A DNA stretch of 64,000 nucleotides. Source: Flavobacterium sp. ov086. GTDB taxonomy: Bacteria > Bacteroidota > Bacteroidia > Flavobacteriales > Flavobacteriaceae. The stretch covers positions 248,001 through 312,000 of the forward strand of contig NZ_FZNL01000003.1 of assembly GCF_900187965.1 (NCBI RefSeq), given 5' to 3'. Position 1 is the stretch's first letter; each line of letters begins with the position of its first letter. Position numbers and translations under genes: made by a program. Of the stretch, positions 24,890 through 33,410 are shown piece after piece. The notes under the pieces were generated by a model that saw only the letters and a program-made list of their open reading frames with translations, did no database searches and was not told where the DNA came from.

Positions 24890-27205
24890 TTACTCTTTTA
24901 TCTCAAAACCACTCGTTAAACCTTTATCAGAGCTTCCTCCAACCATGATTTTAAAAGTTCCTGGTTCTACTAAATAATTTCCTTCATTATCATAAAAACC
25001 TAGTTCCTTATCCGTTAAGGTAAAATTAATTGTTTTAGTTTCTCCTTTTTTCAGGTTTACCAATTCAAAACCTTTCAATTCTTTTATTGGTCGAACAATA
25101 CTCGCATATTCATCATGAATATACAATTGTACGACTTCTTTTCCGTCATAATTTCCTGAATTGGTAACTTCAATACTCACTTGTACATTTTCACCTTTTG
25201 CGAAAGCACTTTTGTTTAATTTCAAGTTTTTATAATCAAACCTAGTATAACTCAAACCAAAACCAAACGGAAACTGAGGTGTTTTTGCAACATCTGTATA
25301 ATGCGACCAAAACACATTTTTATCAACGTCAATTGGTCTTCCCGTGCTGTATTTGTTGTAGTAAATTGGAACCTGTCCCACATTTCTGGGGAAAGACATA
25401 GGCAATTTTCCACTCGGGTTATAATCACCATATAAAACCTGCGCAACAGCGTTTCCGGTTTGAGTTCCTAATTGCCAAGCTTCGACAATTGCAGGAATAT
25501 GCTCTGCCGCCCACGGAATACTTAACGGGCGTCCGTTGTTTAAAACCAAAACAATATTTGGGTTTACTTTGTAAATTTCTTCTAACAATTCTTGCTGAAC
25601 TCCAGGCAAATTAAGATCTGTTCTACTTCTGCCCTCGCCGCTTTGAAAACCATGTTCTCCAAGAACTATTACCACAACATCTGCATTTTTAGCAGCTGTT
25701 TTTGCAGCTTCAAATCCGCTTTTATCAGTGGTATTAAAAATCACCTCATCTAAGAAACTCGTTTTCCCAACAATTAAATCAGCACCTTTTTCAAACGTCA
25801 ACTGATTGTCTTTATATTGCTGCATTCCTTCAAGAACCGAAACCGCCGTATTATTATCCGACGCAATTCTCCAGCTACCAAGCGGACTATTTTTATCATT
25901 TGCCAAAGCGCCAATCAAAGCAATTTTCTGTCCTGATTTTTTCAGCGGAAGCAAATTCTCATTCCGCCCCGGCGGACAAGCATTTTTCAATAAAACAATA
26001 GATTTTTTAGCCATATCAAGAACGACGTCATTATTAGCTTTACTTCCAATAACTGCTTTCTCACGCTTTTCATCACAATATCTATAAGGATCATCAAACA
26101 ATCCTAATTCAAATTTCACACGCAAAATTCTACGAACTGCATCATCAACCAAAGATTCTTTTACCTTTCCCTCCTTAACCAAAGCAGCTAATTTTGCCAC
26201 ATATAAATACGATTCCATATCCATATCAGAACCTGCAATTACCGCTTTTGCAGTTGCATCAGCTTCATCTTTTGCATAACCGTGCGCAATCATTTCGCGA
26301 ATCGAAGCATAATCAGAAATCACAAAACCATCAAACTTCCATTTCCCTTTTAGAATATCTCTTTGCAGAAAAACATTTCCTGTTGCCGGAACGCCATTCA
26401 AGGTATTAAACGAATTCATAAACGTACGAACTCCTGCATCAACAGTTGCCTTAAAAGGCGGCAAAACCGAGTTGTATAATTTAGAATTACTAATATCTAC
26501 AATATTATATTCCAGTCCGGCCTCAACATAACCATAAGCAGCAAAGTGTTTTGCACAAGCTGCGATTGTATTTATTTTAGCCAAATCGGCAATGGTTTCG
26601 CCCTGAAAACCTTTAACTCTTGCAGCACCAATTTTACTTCCCAAATACGGATCTTCACCTGAACCTTCCATTACACGGCCCCAACGCGCATCGTTTGCCA
26701 CATCGACATTTGGGCCAAAAGTCCAGTTAATTCCAGATGCCGAAGCTTCGTCAGCCGCAATGGCCGCCGATTTTTTAATCGCTTCCAAATCCCAACTCGC
26801 CGCTTCTGCCAACGGAATTGGACTCAACGTTTTATAACCGTGAATAACATCAAAACCAATAATCAATGGAATTCCCAAACGAGTTTCTTCAACCGCAATT
26901 TTCTGAACCGCACGAACCTCTTTCACACCGCGAACCGTCAGCATTGAACCAACCCAGCCTTTTCGCAAATGTTCGTATTTCAACTCGGCAGTTCCGCCTT
27001 TTGGAGCCGGTCCCGTCACATCCCAAAAACCGTTATATTGGTTCATTTGCCCCACTTTTTCCTCCAAAGTCATCAAAGGCAAAAGAAGATCAATACGTTC
27101 TTCAATACTTTTATTTTTATCCAAATACGGCTTTTTCTGTGCATTCATATTTCCAACAGTAAACAGGGTAAAAATCCCAATAGTTATTATTTTATTGTTT
27201 TTCAT
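24890..27205 (-). CDS. bglX: GH3 beta-glucosidase (BglX-like)
   Basis: The 771-aa secreted exo-beta-glycosidase, predicted to remove terminal glucose from gluco-manno-oligosaccharides in the periplasm. Signal peptide ends near GNMNAQ. The GH3 N-terminal barrel holds LTLRVEGSG-like landmarks here as RWGRVMEGSGEDPYLGS (175-190), CAKHFAAYG (217-225) and the nucleophile in GFVISDY (D298). The C-terminal alpha/beta sandwich has VVIVLGEHGFQSGEGRSRTDL, and a fibronectin III-like domain closes the protein (from about 660). A short stretch ACPPGR is inserted between LLKN and NENLLPL, encoded by a palindromic GC-rich sequence at 25957-25984 that looks like an in-frame repeat insertion. Confidence 0.92.
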   Translation of the reverse strand: MKNNKIITIGIFTLFTVGNMNAQKKPYLDKNKSIEERIDLLLPLMTLEEKVGQMNQYNGFWDVTGPAPKGGTAELKYEHLRKGWVGSMLTVRGVKEVRAVQKIAVEETRLGIPLIIGFDVIHGYKTLSPIPLAEAASWDLEAIKKSAAIAADEASASGINWTFGPNVDVANDARWGRVMEGSGEDPYLGSKIGAARVKGFQGETIADLAKINTIAACAKHFAAYGYVEAGLEYNIVDISNSKLYNSVLPPFKATVDAGVRTFMNSFNTLNGVPATGNVFLQRDILKGKWKFDGFVISDYASIREMIAHGYAKDEADATAKAVIAGSDMDMESYLYVAKLAALVKEGKVKESLVDDAVRRILRVKFELGLFDDPYRYCDEKREKAVIGSKANNDVVLDMAKKSIVLLKNACPPGRNENLLPLKKSGQKIALIGALANDKNSPLGSWRIASDNNTAVSVLEGMQQYKDNQLTFEKGADLIVGKTSFLDEVIFNTTDKSGFEAAKTAAKNADVVVIVLGEHGFQSGEGRSRTDLNLPGVQQELLEEIYKVNPNIVLVLNNGRPLSIPWAAEHIPAIVEAWQLGTQTGNAVAQVLYGDYNPSGKLPMSFPRNVGQVPIYYNKYSTGRPIDVDKNVFWSHYTDVAKTPQFPFGFGLSYTRFDYKNLKLNKSAFAKGENVQVSIEVTNSGNYDGKEVVQLYIHDEYASIVRPIKELKGFELVNLKKGETKTINFTLTDKELGFYDNEGNYLVEPGTFKIMVGGSSDKGLTSGFEIKE
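25957..25984. repeat. GC-rich palindrome inside the GH3 gene
   Basis: TCCGCCCCGGCGGA forms a 6-bp perfect hairpin at 25963-25976, flanked by AT-rich coding sequence. It encodes an extra ACPPGR in a place where related enzymes go directly from LLKN to NLLPL (from memory). Possible in-frame repeat insertion. Confidence 0.4.
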
Positions 27206-27292
27206 AGTGGTATAATGGTCGGATAGTTTATTTTAAAGGTGCTATCCCGAGGCTTCGGGACTGAGGCCCTAAGCTTCTGAGTTTAGTAATTT

Positions 27293-27389
27293 GGGCGTGT
27301 CCCGCCGAAAAAGGCGGGTCGGGCTATTCGTTTCAAGTCCTCGCACTTCCTTCGTCAGGCTGTGGGCTCTTCTCTTCTATCCCTCACGC
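27293..27389 (+). repeat. structured intergenic element, GGGCGTG type (copy 1)
   Basis: Starts GGGCGTG, then hairpin CCCGCC-GAAAAA-GGCGGG (27301-27318), then TCGGGCTATTCG, and closes with CTATCCCTCACGC, whose CACGC pairs with GCGTG. The copy at 62776-62915 has the same beginning, hairpin position and end. Confidence 0.65.
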
Positions 27390-27445
27390 GACTTATGGCA
27401 AATGAGAGCTTTTTATATTCAAAAGAAGTTCAATACTCCACAATC

Positions 27446-27612
27446 TTGTCATTTCGACAGAGGAGAAATCACACTAGAAATTCCACAATCTAAGTCGCCA
27501 TTATCTTGTCAATTCCGAGAAACGAGGAATCTCCACAAGAAACTCTACAATCTAAGTAGCCAATCTTTGTCGAGCTACTAGTGTGATTTCTCCCTTCGGT
27601 CGAAATTGACAA
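27446..27612. repeat. long inverted repeat, TTGTCATTTCGAC family
   Basis: Left arm starts TTGTCATTTCGAC and ends GAAATCACACTAG (27446-27477); right arm starts CTAGTGTGATTTC and ends TCGAAATTGACAA (27578-27612). The arms are near-perfect over about 32 bases, around a 100-base centre that contains two smaller related motifs (AATCTAAGT). Confidence 0.75.
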
Positions 27613-27762
27613 ACTTTGTGTCTTAACTTTATGGGACTTCTCCCGAAGCCTTGGGATCGCTCAGCCTGACTAAAATAAGATAAAACAACAAAAAAATCAG
27701 TGACAATCCTTTTAAATCTGTACAATCCGCGGGCAAAAAATCTAAAATCTACATTCTAAAAT

Positions 27763-29157
27763 CTAAAATTCTTCCGTAAAACAAGAAGCTGGTAAATTAG
27801 CTTTATTAAACAAATCCGATTGAATTGTATTTCCCCATGCAAAACGAACTTTCACAGGATTGTCTACTTTTTTACTCGTCAAAATCATCTGATTATTTTT
27901 GATCGAAGCTTCTGCAGGAAAGAAAATTCCATCGGCTCCAGCCACTTCAAATTGATTCGATGTTTTATTCTTAAAGTGCAATCCTTCCGAATAATCAAAC
28001 GAAATAATTGCTTTATTTTTTTCTATTTTAAGACCTTTAAAAAGTGGTCCATTTACCAAATTACGATTGAGTCCCGAAGCTTCGGGATAAATGTCGGCTA
28101 AAGCCAAATTCGCCAAACGAATTCCAACATCTTTTTTATTCTTTGGATGAATATCAATTGTATCCGAAATATCACTTGTAAGAACCATTCCTGTTTTAGG
28201 AACTTCTTTTAGGATTTTTCTTTGAGAATCTCTCACTATAACATTAGAGAAATTATTGCTGCCCGTTTTATAAGGCGCAATCTGAACGTAATAAAAAGGA
28301 AATTCGTCCTGCCAAACTTTTCTCCAGGATGTAATCAAAGCCGATAATGTTTTGTCATAAACCAATGATCCAACATTCGATTCGCCTTGATACCAAAGTG
28401 TTCCTGCAATTTTAAATCCTGCAAAAGGATAAATCATGGCATTGTAAGCACGCCCGGGCTGACGTGGACCATATTCTTGTTCGTTCAGTTTTTTGGCATT
28501 TTCTAATAAAACAGGATCATTTTGAACGACTTCTTCCGGCATCCAGATTTCAGCAGGAGTTCCGCCCCAGTTTGAAGATATTAATCCAATTGGCACATTT
28601 TTCAACTCTTCGCGTAAGCGTTTGGCAAAGAAATAACCAACTGCACTGAAGTATTTCATAGTTTCCGGAGTCGATTCTGTCCAGTTTCCCAATAAATTAT
28701 TCTGCGGACTTGTAGCGGTTAATTTCGGAACTAAAAAAAAACGAATATTAGGGTTTGTCGCATTTTTCATTTCTTCTTCGCCATTATCGATTCCCCAACT
28801 TGCAGACATTTCCATATTGGATTGTCCGGAACAAACCCAAACTTCACCAATCAGAATATTTTTAAGTATGACTTCGTTATATCCTTTTATAGAAATGGTA
28901 TAAGGTCCACCGGCTTCGGGAGTTTTTATGTGAAGTTCCCATTGCGCCTGATTATTCGCCACCACTTTATATTCCTGATTGTTCCAGCTGGAAACTAATT
29001 TGATTTCTTCTTTTGGATTTGCCCAACCCCAAATTCTCACTTCAGAGTTGCGCTGTAAAACCATATTGTCACCAAAAATATTCGGAAGTGTAACGTTTGC
29101 CATCATAGTACTGGAAATCATCAGAAAGAAAACAAACTTAAATATATTATTTTTCAT
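27763..29157 (-). CDS. sialate O-acetylesterase-type (SASA) carbohydrate acetylesterase
   Basis: The 464-aa secreted esterase starts with a hydrophobic signal (to about STMMA) and the sequence LPNIFGDNMVLQRNSEVRIWGWA, the usual N-terminal beta domain. The catalytic Ser is in VWVCSGQSNMEM (S113). LISSNWGGTPAEIWMPEE, GTLWYQGESN and TSDISDTIDIHPKNK (with the likely catalytic Asp/His) complete the SGNH core. In a mannan locus the most likely task is removing acetyl groups from mannosyl residues of glucomannan. Its start codon overlaps the end of the CE2 gene by 11 bases, so the two are translated from one message. Confidence 0.88.
   Translation of the reverse strand: MKNNIFKFVFFLMISSTMMANVTLPNIFGDNMVLQRNSEVRIWGWANPKEEIKLVSSWNNQEYKVVANNQAQWELHIKTPEAGGPYTISIKGYNEVILKNILIGEVWVCSGQSNMEMSASWGIDNGEEEMKNATNPNIRFFLVPKLTATSPQNNLLGNWTESTPETMKYFSAVGYFFAKRLREELKNVPIGLISSNWGGTPAEIWMPEEVVQNDPVLLENAKKLNEQEYGPRQPGRAYNAMIYPFAGFKIAGTLWYQGESNVGSLVYDKTLSALITSWRKVWQDEFPFYYVQIAPYKTGSNNFSNVIVRDSQRKILKEVPKTGMVLTSDISDTIDIHPKNKKDVGIRLANLALADIYPEASGLNRNLVNGPLFKGLKIEKNKAIISFDYSEGLHFKNKTSNQFEVAGADGIFFPAEASIKNNQMILTSKKVDNPVKVRFAWGNTIQSDLFNKANLPASCFTEEF
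28072..28087. repeat. CCCGAAGCTTCGGG palindrome inside the SASA esterase gene
   Basis: The 14-base palindrome at about 28073-28086 is identical to the inner hairpin of the intergenic element at 21533-21546 and close to that at 27245-27260. Here it encodes PEASG within a protein-coding frame. Confidence 0.5.
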
Positions 29158-30235
29158 TTAACAGCTTTTTTAAAAACGGAGCATATTCATCTGCCATAAC
29201 TTTTTGGTCAGCAACATCCGGATGTCCTAAACAGCCTTTTGGCGTCATTGGTTTAAATTTAAAAATCTGAATCGTTTTGTGTTTTTTATCTTCCGCGAAA
29301 GCGTTCTTCACTTTATTCAGACAATCTTCAAAAACAATCGCTCTTTCTCCATTAACCATTGGACTATTTGTAATCACAATTTGCGCTTTCGGATTGTGTT
29401 CGTAAAGCATTTTAATAAAGTTAATGTAATTCGAAACATACTTTTCGGCATTAAATGGCAAACGTTCTTTTTTGCCGTCTCCACCAGAAAAATCATTGGT
29501 TCCTAAAGCAATACTGATAATATTGGGCTGAAAAGCAAAATCATATTTGGGTTTCGAGGCGTCTTTTGTCAAATACAAGTTTTGATAAACATCCGGCATA
29601 ATCGCTTCTTCTTTATTCTCATCGTTCCAGTTTCTGTACATTCCAATTCCGGAAACGGAACTCATCAAATAATCAACATCGATTTCTCTTGAAAGTACTG
29701 CCCCATAAGCATAATAGCCATTATGATGATCCATGTATTCACCTTTATCACAATCAACTGAATCACTTGCTGCCGCACAGGTTATAGAATCTCCTATAAA
29801 TTCGATTTTCTTTTTCTTTTTGGCAGAAATCGAAGTCAGTTTTGCAGTTGTACCAGCAAATAAAACATTTCCGCTTTGTGCTTCCGTATTTTTATAAATC
29901 TCAAGGTGATGTTCTTTTTTATTTGAAGTAATTTTAATCGGGAAAGATTGCTCTGCACCTTTTTCTATTCTGATTTTTCCAATATATTTCCCGTCCAGAA
30001 CTAAGGAAACATAATTATGATGCTCATAAGAATCTACACTTTGCAATGTAATTGAACATTCATTTCCAGTAAAATTAAACGAAACCGAAGAAGCCGTTCC
30101 GATCAGAACAACGTTATTGTTTTGAAGTTTCTCAACCCGACCTTCATATAGAAATGTATTGATTTTGCTTTGCGAAATCGAAACAATCGAAATCAGTAAA
30201 AATGAAATTAAAAAAGTGCTTTTCTTGAGAAACAT
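29147..30235 (-). CDS. CE2-family acetyl (xylan/mannan) esterase
   Basis: The 362-aa product has a signal peptide (to about SISQS), an N-terminal jelly-roll of the CE2 type (about 25-140, FLYEGRVEK to LTSISAKK) and a C-terminal SGNH hydrolase domain. The catalytic Ser is in EFIGDSITCA (S150), the oxyanion/Asn block in ALGTNDFSGGDG, and the His in GCLGHPD (H338, with D340). CE2 enzymes are known to deacetylate glucomannan at the 6-hydroxyl, which fits this locus well. First gene of a two-gene leftward unit with the SASA esterase. Confidence 0.9.
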   Translation of the reverse strand: MFLKKSTFLISFLLISIVSISQSKINTFLYEGRVEKLQNNNVVLIGTASSVSFNFTGNECSITLQSVDSYEHHNYVSLVLDGKYIGKIRIEKGAEQSFPIKITSNKKEHHLEIYKNTEAQSGNVLFAGTTAKLTSISAKKKKKIEFIGDSITCAAASDSVDCDKGEYMDHHNGYYAYGAVLSREIDVDYLMSSVSGIGMYRNWNDENKEEAIMPDVYQNLYLTKDASKPKYDFAFQPNIISIALGTNDFSGGDGKKERLPFNAEKYVSNYINFIKMLYEHNPKAQIVITNSPMVNGERAIVFEDCLNKVKNAFAEDKKHKTIQIFKFKPMTPKGCLGHPDVADQKVMADEYAPFLKKLLNEK

Positions 30236-30456
30236 AATTTATTTGTTAAAATATAAATACAATTCACAAATATATTCGAAATATAGTATAGAGAAAGATA
30301 CTAAAACATCAAAAAGCAATAAAAAAACAGCAAACAGTACGATTGTTTATTCTGCTTTAATAGTAGTTTCAAAAAGTTCATTGCCAAACATTCCTTTGAT
30401 ATTCAAAAGCAACGGCTTATCTTTATAAATTAAACCTTACAGTTACTTCTCAAAAA

Positions 30457-30957
30457 ATGAAATTATTCCATTATATAGCCTTCCTTTCAATTGTTTTATT
30501 TTCTTCTTTCGGTATAAAAAAAAATCAAACAAGTATTCAAATTGAGGAAACTCAAACTAAAACAGATCGTGATTCTATTGTTATATACGCCAAACAATAT
30601 TTAGGAACTCCATATCTGTATGCAGGAATCAACCCGAAAAAAGGTTTTGATTGTTCTGGTTTTGTTAATTATGTTTTTCAGCATTTTGATGTAAGCGTGC
30701 CAAGAAGTTCCAGCGGATTTAAAAATTTAGGCATCACAAAATCACCTGAAGATTTTAAAGTTGGAGACGTTTTAGTATTCTACGGTTATAAAAACAATAC
30801 CATAATTGGACATGTTGGGATTATTTGTGAAGCAAATGGAATGCGATCAAAATTCATACACGCTTCTTCCGGAAAAGCCGGAAGTGTAACGATTAGTGAT
30901 TTAGATTCTGAACATTATAGCAAACGCTTTTATAAATGTGTTAGCATATTGCCTTGA
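30457..30957 (+). CDS. NlpC/P60 cell-wall endopeptidase
   Basis: The 166-aa secreted cysteine peptidase predicted to cut D-Glu/mDAP bonds in peptidoglycan stem peptides. A hydrophobic signal region (about 5-20) is followed by a short linker and the NlpC/P60 domain (about 38-166). The catalytic Cys is in FDCSGFV (C66), the His in GHVGI (H119) and the third residue in FIHASS (H135). No SH3 or LysM domain is attached. Transcribed away from the CE2 gene; the 221-base gap holds no convincing gene. Confidence 0.92.
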   Translation: MKLFHYIAFLSIVLFSSFGIKKNQTSIQIEETQTKTDRDSIVIYAKQYLGTPYLYAGINPKKGFDCSGFVNYVFQHFDVSVPRSSSGFKNLGITKSPEDFKVGDVLVFYGYKNNTIIGHVGIICEANGMRSKFIHASSGKAGSVTISDLDSEHYSKRFYKCVSILP

Positions 30958-30962
30958 TTTTT

Positions 30963-31054
30963 TTGCCACCAATTACACGAATTTTCGCTAATTTCTAAAT
31001 GTGGTTATCTAATTCACAATAACAATTTGTGGAAATTCGTGTAATTAGTGGCAA
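30963..31054. repeat. inverted repeat, TTGCCACCAATTACACGAAT family
   Basis: 22-base arms (30963-30984 and 31033-31054) pair with a single mismatch. It lies between the convergent NlpC and L,D-transpeptidase genes and is related to the CCACGAAT repeats elsewhere in the window. Confidence 0.8.
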
Positions 31055-31066
31055 ACTTATTTTTAA

Positions 31067-32647
31067 CTATTCTTCCGTCAATAATTTTACTAAACTTTCA
31101 TCTCTTTGGTATACGTCTTTGTAAAAATTTAATTCTCCTTTTCGGTCTACCCAAGCAGTAAAATATCCAATATAAACAGGAACTTTCTTTTTTAAACTGA
31201 CCCAATTTTCTTTTCCTGCGTGCATTGCTTTATCAATACGTGCCGGAGTCCAGGAAGGATCTTGTTTTAATAATTCGATTGCCAATTCTCTTGGCTTTCC
31301 TACACGTACGCAACCATGGCTAAAGGCTCTGTTTTCTCTTTCAAACAAACTTTTTGCAGGTGTATCGTGTAAATAGATATTATTTGAATTCGGAAATAAA
31401 AATTTCACTAAACCAAGCGAATTATTTTTTCCCGGCAATTGGCGAACAGCACCATTATTCCATTCCAGATTTTTCTGTGCTAAATAATTCTTGTTTTTTG
31501 CCATTCCGGGTTTTATCTCTTTATTTATAATACTCGTTGGAACATTCCAATACGGGTTAAAAACAATATTGTTCATCATTCCACTAAAAATAACGGTTTG
31601 CGTCATCGCTTTTCCAACCACAACAGGTGAAACAAAAGCAATTTGATGGTCGCGAATCAAATACAATCTAAACTCAGGTATATTCACCTCAATGTATTCT
31701 GTGCCTTTTTCGAGTGCAGGGTCAATCCATCTGCAACGTTCCATATTAGCAATAATCGTTTTGATTCTGTCTGAAACCGGAATATTCATTTCGGCAATAT
31801 GTTCGGGTAAGATTATATTTTTTGGTGTTAAACCGTGATGTATTTCATAGTTTTTAGCCGCCGATATCAAAAGAGAGTCGCACAAATTACTTTTATTATC
31901 CTCTTTAAGATCTCCAGTTATATAAAGCCTTTCTCTAATTTGTCCCACAGCAACAGCCGAATCTCCTTTTTTGAAGCTTTTAAAATCTTCATCGACTTCA
32001 ATATTCTTCCAACCCCCTTTTTTCTCTATTTCTCTGTATTGATGAAGTGCGTCACGAAGTTTATAATACTGACTGAACATTTTCTTTCTTTTGTCGTCAT
32101 TTATCGCAGCGTTTTTATAAATGGAATCTGAAAAAACCTGATAATTTACTTTTTTTCGAGGTAAAAGCCATTCTAATGATTTTGTAGTTTTCTCGTCTAC
32201 TCCGGATACTTTCTGAGCGTAATAAAAATACAAATTGGTGATCATCAAATCTGTATCAACTTGTGACAATTTATTATCAATCGTATGATCAAAAATAGGA
32301 TTGATTTTTTCATTGTACGGAAAATTCGCCTTCAAACCTTCCTGATCTAATCCTTTGTATTTATTAAATAAAGTGTTTCCAAATTCTCCTACACCTTTAT
32401 TGTCCAACCATAATTGGGTCGATTTATTTTTCTTGTATAAAGCCAAAACCTCATTTTGAAATTTCTGTAATTTAGGATACGTCTCATAAAAAGTTGCAAT
32501 ACTGGAACTGTCAATTGTAATTTTAAGTTCGGGAACAACTTTTTCTGCATTCTTTTTTAATCCCTCCCCTTTTTTTTCTGCTTTAGAATTACAAGAAACA
32601 GCAACAAAAAGGATGGCAACAGCAGCAAGCGGATACAAAATTTTCAT
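31067..32647 (-). CDS. murein L,D-transpeptidase (YcbB-like), lipoprotein
   Basis: The 526-aa envelope enzyme that forms or remodels 3-3 peptidoglycan cross-links. Lipobox VAVSC gives Cys19, followed by a lysine-rich linker. The large N-terminal region (about 45-230) matches the scaffold domain of YcbB-type enzymes (FYYAQKVSGVDEKTTKSLEWLLPRKKVNY), followed by a peptidoglycan-binding-like segment (GDSAVAVGQIRERLYITGD). The YkuD catalytic domain spans about 315-490 with YLHDTP and SHGCVRVG; H444 and C446 are the catalytic pair. Length and order are normal for the family. Confidence 0.93.
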   Translation of the reverse strand: MKILYPLAAVAILFVAVSCNSKAEKKGEGLKKNAEKVVPELKITIDSSSIATFYETYPKLQKFQNEVLALYKKNKSTQLWLDNKGVGEFGNTLFNKYKGLDQEGLKANFPYNEKINPIFDHTIDNKLSQVDTDLMITNLYFYYAQKVSGVDEKTTKSLEWLLPRKKVNYQVFSDSIYKNAAINDDKRKKMFSQYYKLRDALHQYREIEKKGGWKNIEVDEDFKSFKKGDSAVAVGQIRERLYITGDLKEDNKSNLCDSLLISAAKNYEIHHGLTPKNIILPEHIAEMNIPVSDRIKTIIANMERCRWIDPALEKGTEYIEVNIPEFRLYLIRDHQIAFVSPVVVGKAMTQTVIFSGMMNNIVFNPYWNVPTSIINKEIKPGMAKNKNYLAQKNLEWNNGAVRQLPGKNNSLGLVKFLFPNSNNIYLHDTPAKSLFERENRAFSHGCVRVGKPRELAIELLKQDPSWTPARIDKAMHAGKENWVSLKKKVPVYIGYFTAWVDRKGELNFYKDVYQRDESLVKLLTEE

Positions 32648-32777
32648 AATAATATTTTTAATAAAAATAGAAAAGTTTTACTAATAACAAATCATATCCT
32701 TAAAAATTAATATTGCCTTTACAAACTCCCAAATCAACACAGTTTAATCTGGTTTTTTATTTAAAATAAAGGCACAA

Positions 32778-32810
32778 AAAAACTCCAAACATGGCACATT
32801 TGGAGTTTTT
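32778..32810. terminator. bidirectional-looking terminator
   Basis: Perfect 12-bp stem AAAAACTCCAAA / TTTGGAGTTTTT (32778-32789, 32799-32810). On the minus strand it lies 26 bases after the DUF1573 stop codon and ends in T. The ACTCC arms resemble those at 5774 and 6931. Confidence 0.88.
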
Positions 32811-32835
32811 CGCTTTATAACCAACCTTTAATTAT

Positions 32836-33249
32836 TTAAATAACCGTTCCTTTTAAAGTAAGGATTTTTGGAGCCGTTTCGGCACTTGTTGTTACAGTAA
32901 CTGTTTTTGTAAACCCACCTTTATTAGCGGCATTATACGTTGCTGTTACTTTAGCCGTTTTACCAGGTAAAATTGGCTCTTTAGTATAGTCTGTTGCGGT
33001 ACAACCGCAAGATCCCTGAACATTAGTGATTACAACAGCAGTTTTTCCTGTGTTTTTAAATTCATAAACAATCGCTTTTGGAGTTCCTTGTGGAATTTGT
33101 CCAACATCAATAGTTTCTGCTTTCCAAACAATAGTCGAAGCTGTTACTGCAACTTTTGTTTCAGAAGTTAAAGATTCTACCGGTGCAATTGCCGAAAAAG
33201 ACATTAGTCCTAAAGCTAGAGCCAACATCGAAATTTTGATCATTTTCAT
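32836..33249 (-). CDS. DUF1573 secreted protein
   Basis: The 137-aa protein has a signal peptide (MKMIKISMLALALGLMSFSA) and one DUF1573 domain, an Ig-like (ASH/MSP-type) beta-sandwich: DVGQIPQGTPKAIVYEFKNTGKTAVVITNVQGSCGCTATDYTKEPILPGKTAKVTATY. The SCGCT motif is conserved in this family and its role is unknown. It is common in Bacteroidota envelopes. Encoded divergently from the two-component system across a 161-base region with promoter-like boxes on both strands. Confidence 0.9.
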   Translation of the reverse strand: MKMIKISMLALALGLMSFSAIAPVESLTSETKVAVTASTIVWKAETIDVGQIPQGTPKAIVYEFKNTGKTAVVITNVQGSCGCTATDYTKEPILPGKTAKVTATYNAANKGGFTKTVTVTTSAETAPKILTLKGTVI

Positions 33250-33289
33250 ATCTATTTATTTTAATGGTTTATCATTCAAATTGATAATT

Positions 33290-33297
33290 CAAAGATA
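33290..33297 (-). promoter_or_regulatory. candidate -7 box of the DUF1573 gene
   Basis: TATCTTTG on the minus strand fits TAnnTTTG and lies about 40 bases before the start codon. No clear -33 TTG. Confidence 0.4.
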
Positions 33298-33349
33298 ATT
33301 CGGACAAAATCAAATTGCTGTTAACCGCTTTCAAATCTTTGTTAATGAG

Positions 33350-33380
33350 TTGTTAATCGTCATTTTTAACTATAAATTTG
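33350..33380 (+). promoter_or_regulatory. promoter of the two-component operon
   Basis: TTG (33350-33352), a 20-base spacer, then TAAATTTG (33373-33380): both halves of the Bacteroidota primary-sigma promoter at the expected spacing, about 30 bases before the TTG start codon of the kinase. Confidence 0.6.
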
Positions 33381-33410
33381 ATTAATATTACACTTTAAAA
33401 CATCTTTTAC

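Larger units (their letters stand above)
27206..27762. other. 557-base intergenic cluster of repeats
   Basis: No gene is seen. It contains a palindrome TCCCGAGGCTTCGGGA (27245-27260), a structured element (27293-27389), a long inverted repeat (27446-27612) and a further CCCGAAGCCTTGGG dyad near 27643-27656. The G+C content is clearly above the flanking genes in its first 200 bases. Confidence 0.7.

Noticed and set aside
30159..30428. 89-codon frame on the plus strand
   Set aside because: Overlaps the CE2 start on the other strand and has low-complexity Lys/Asn/Ser; not a gene.
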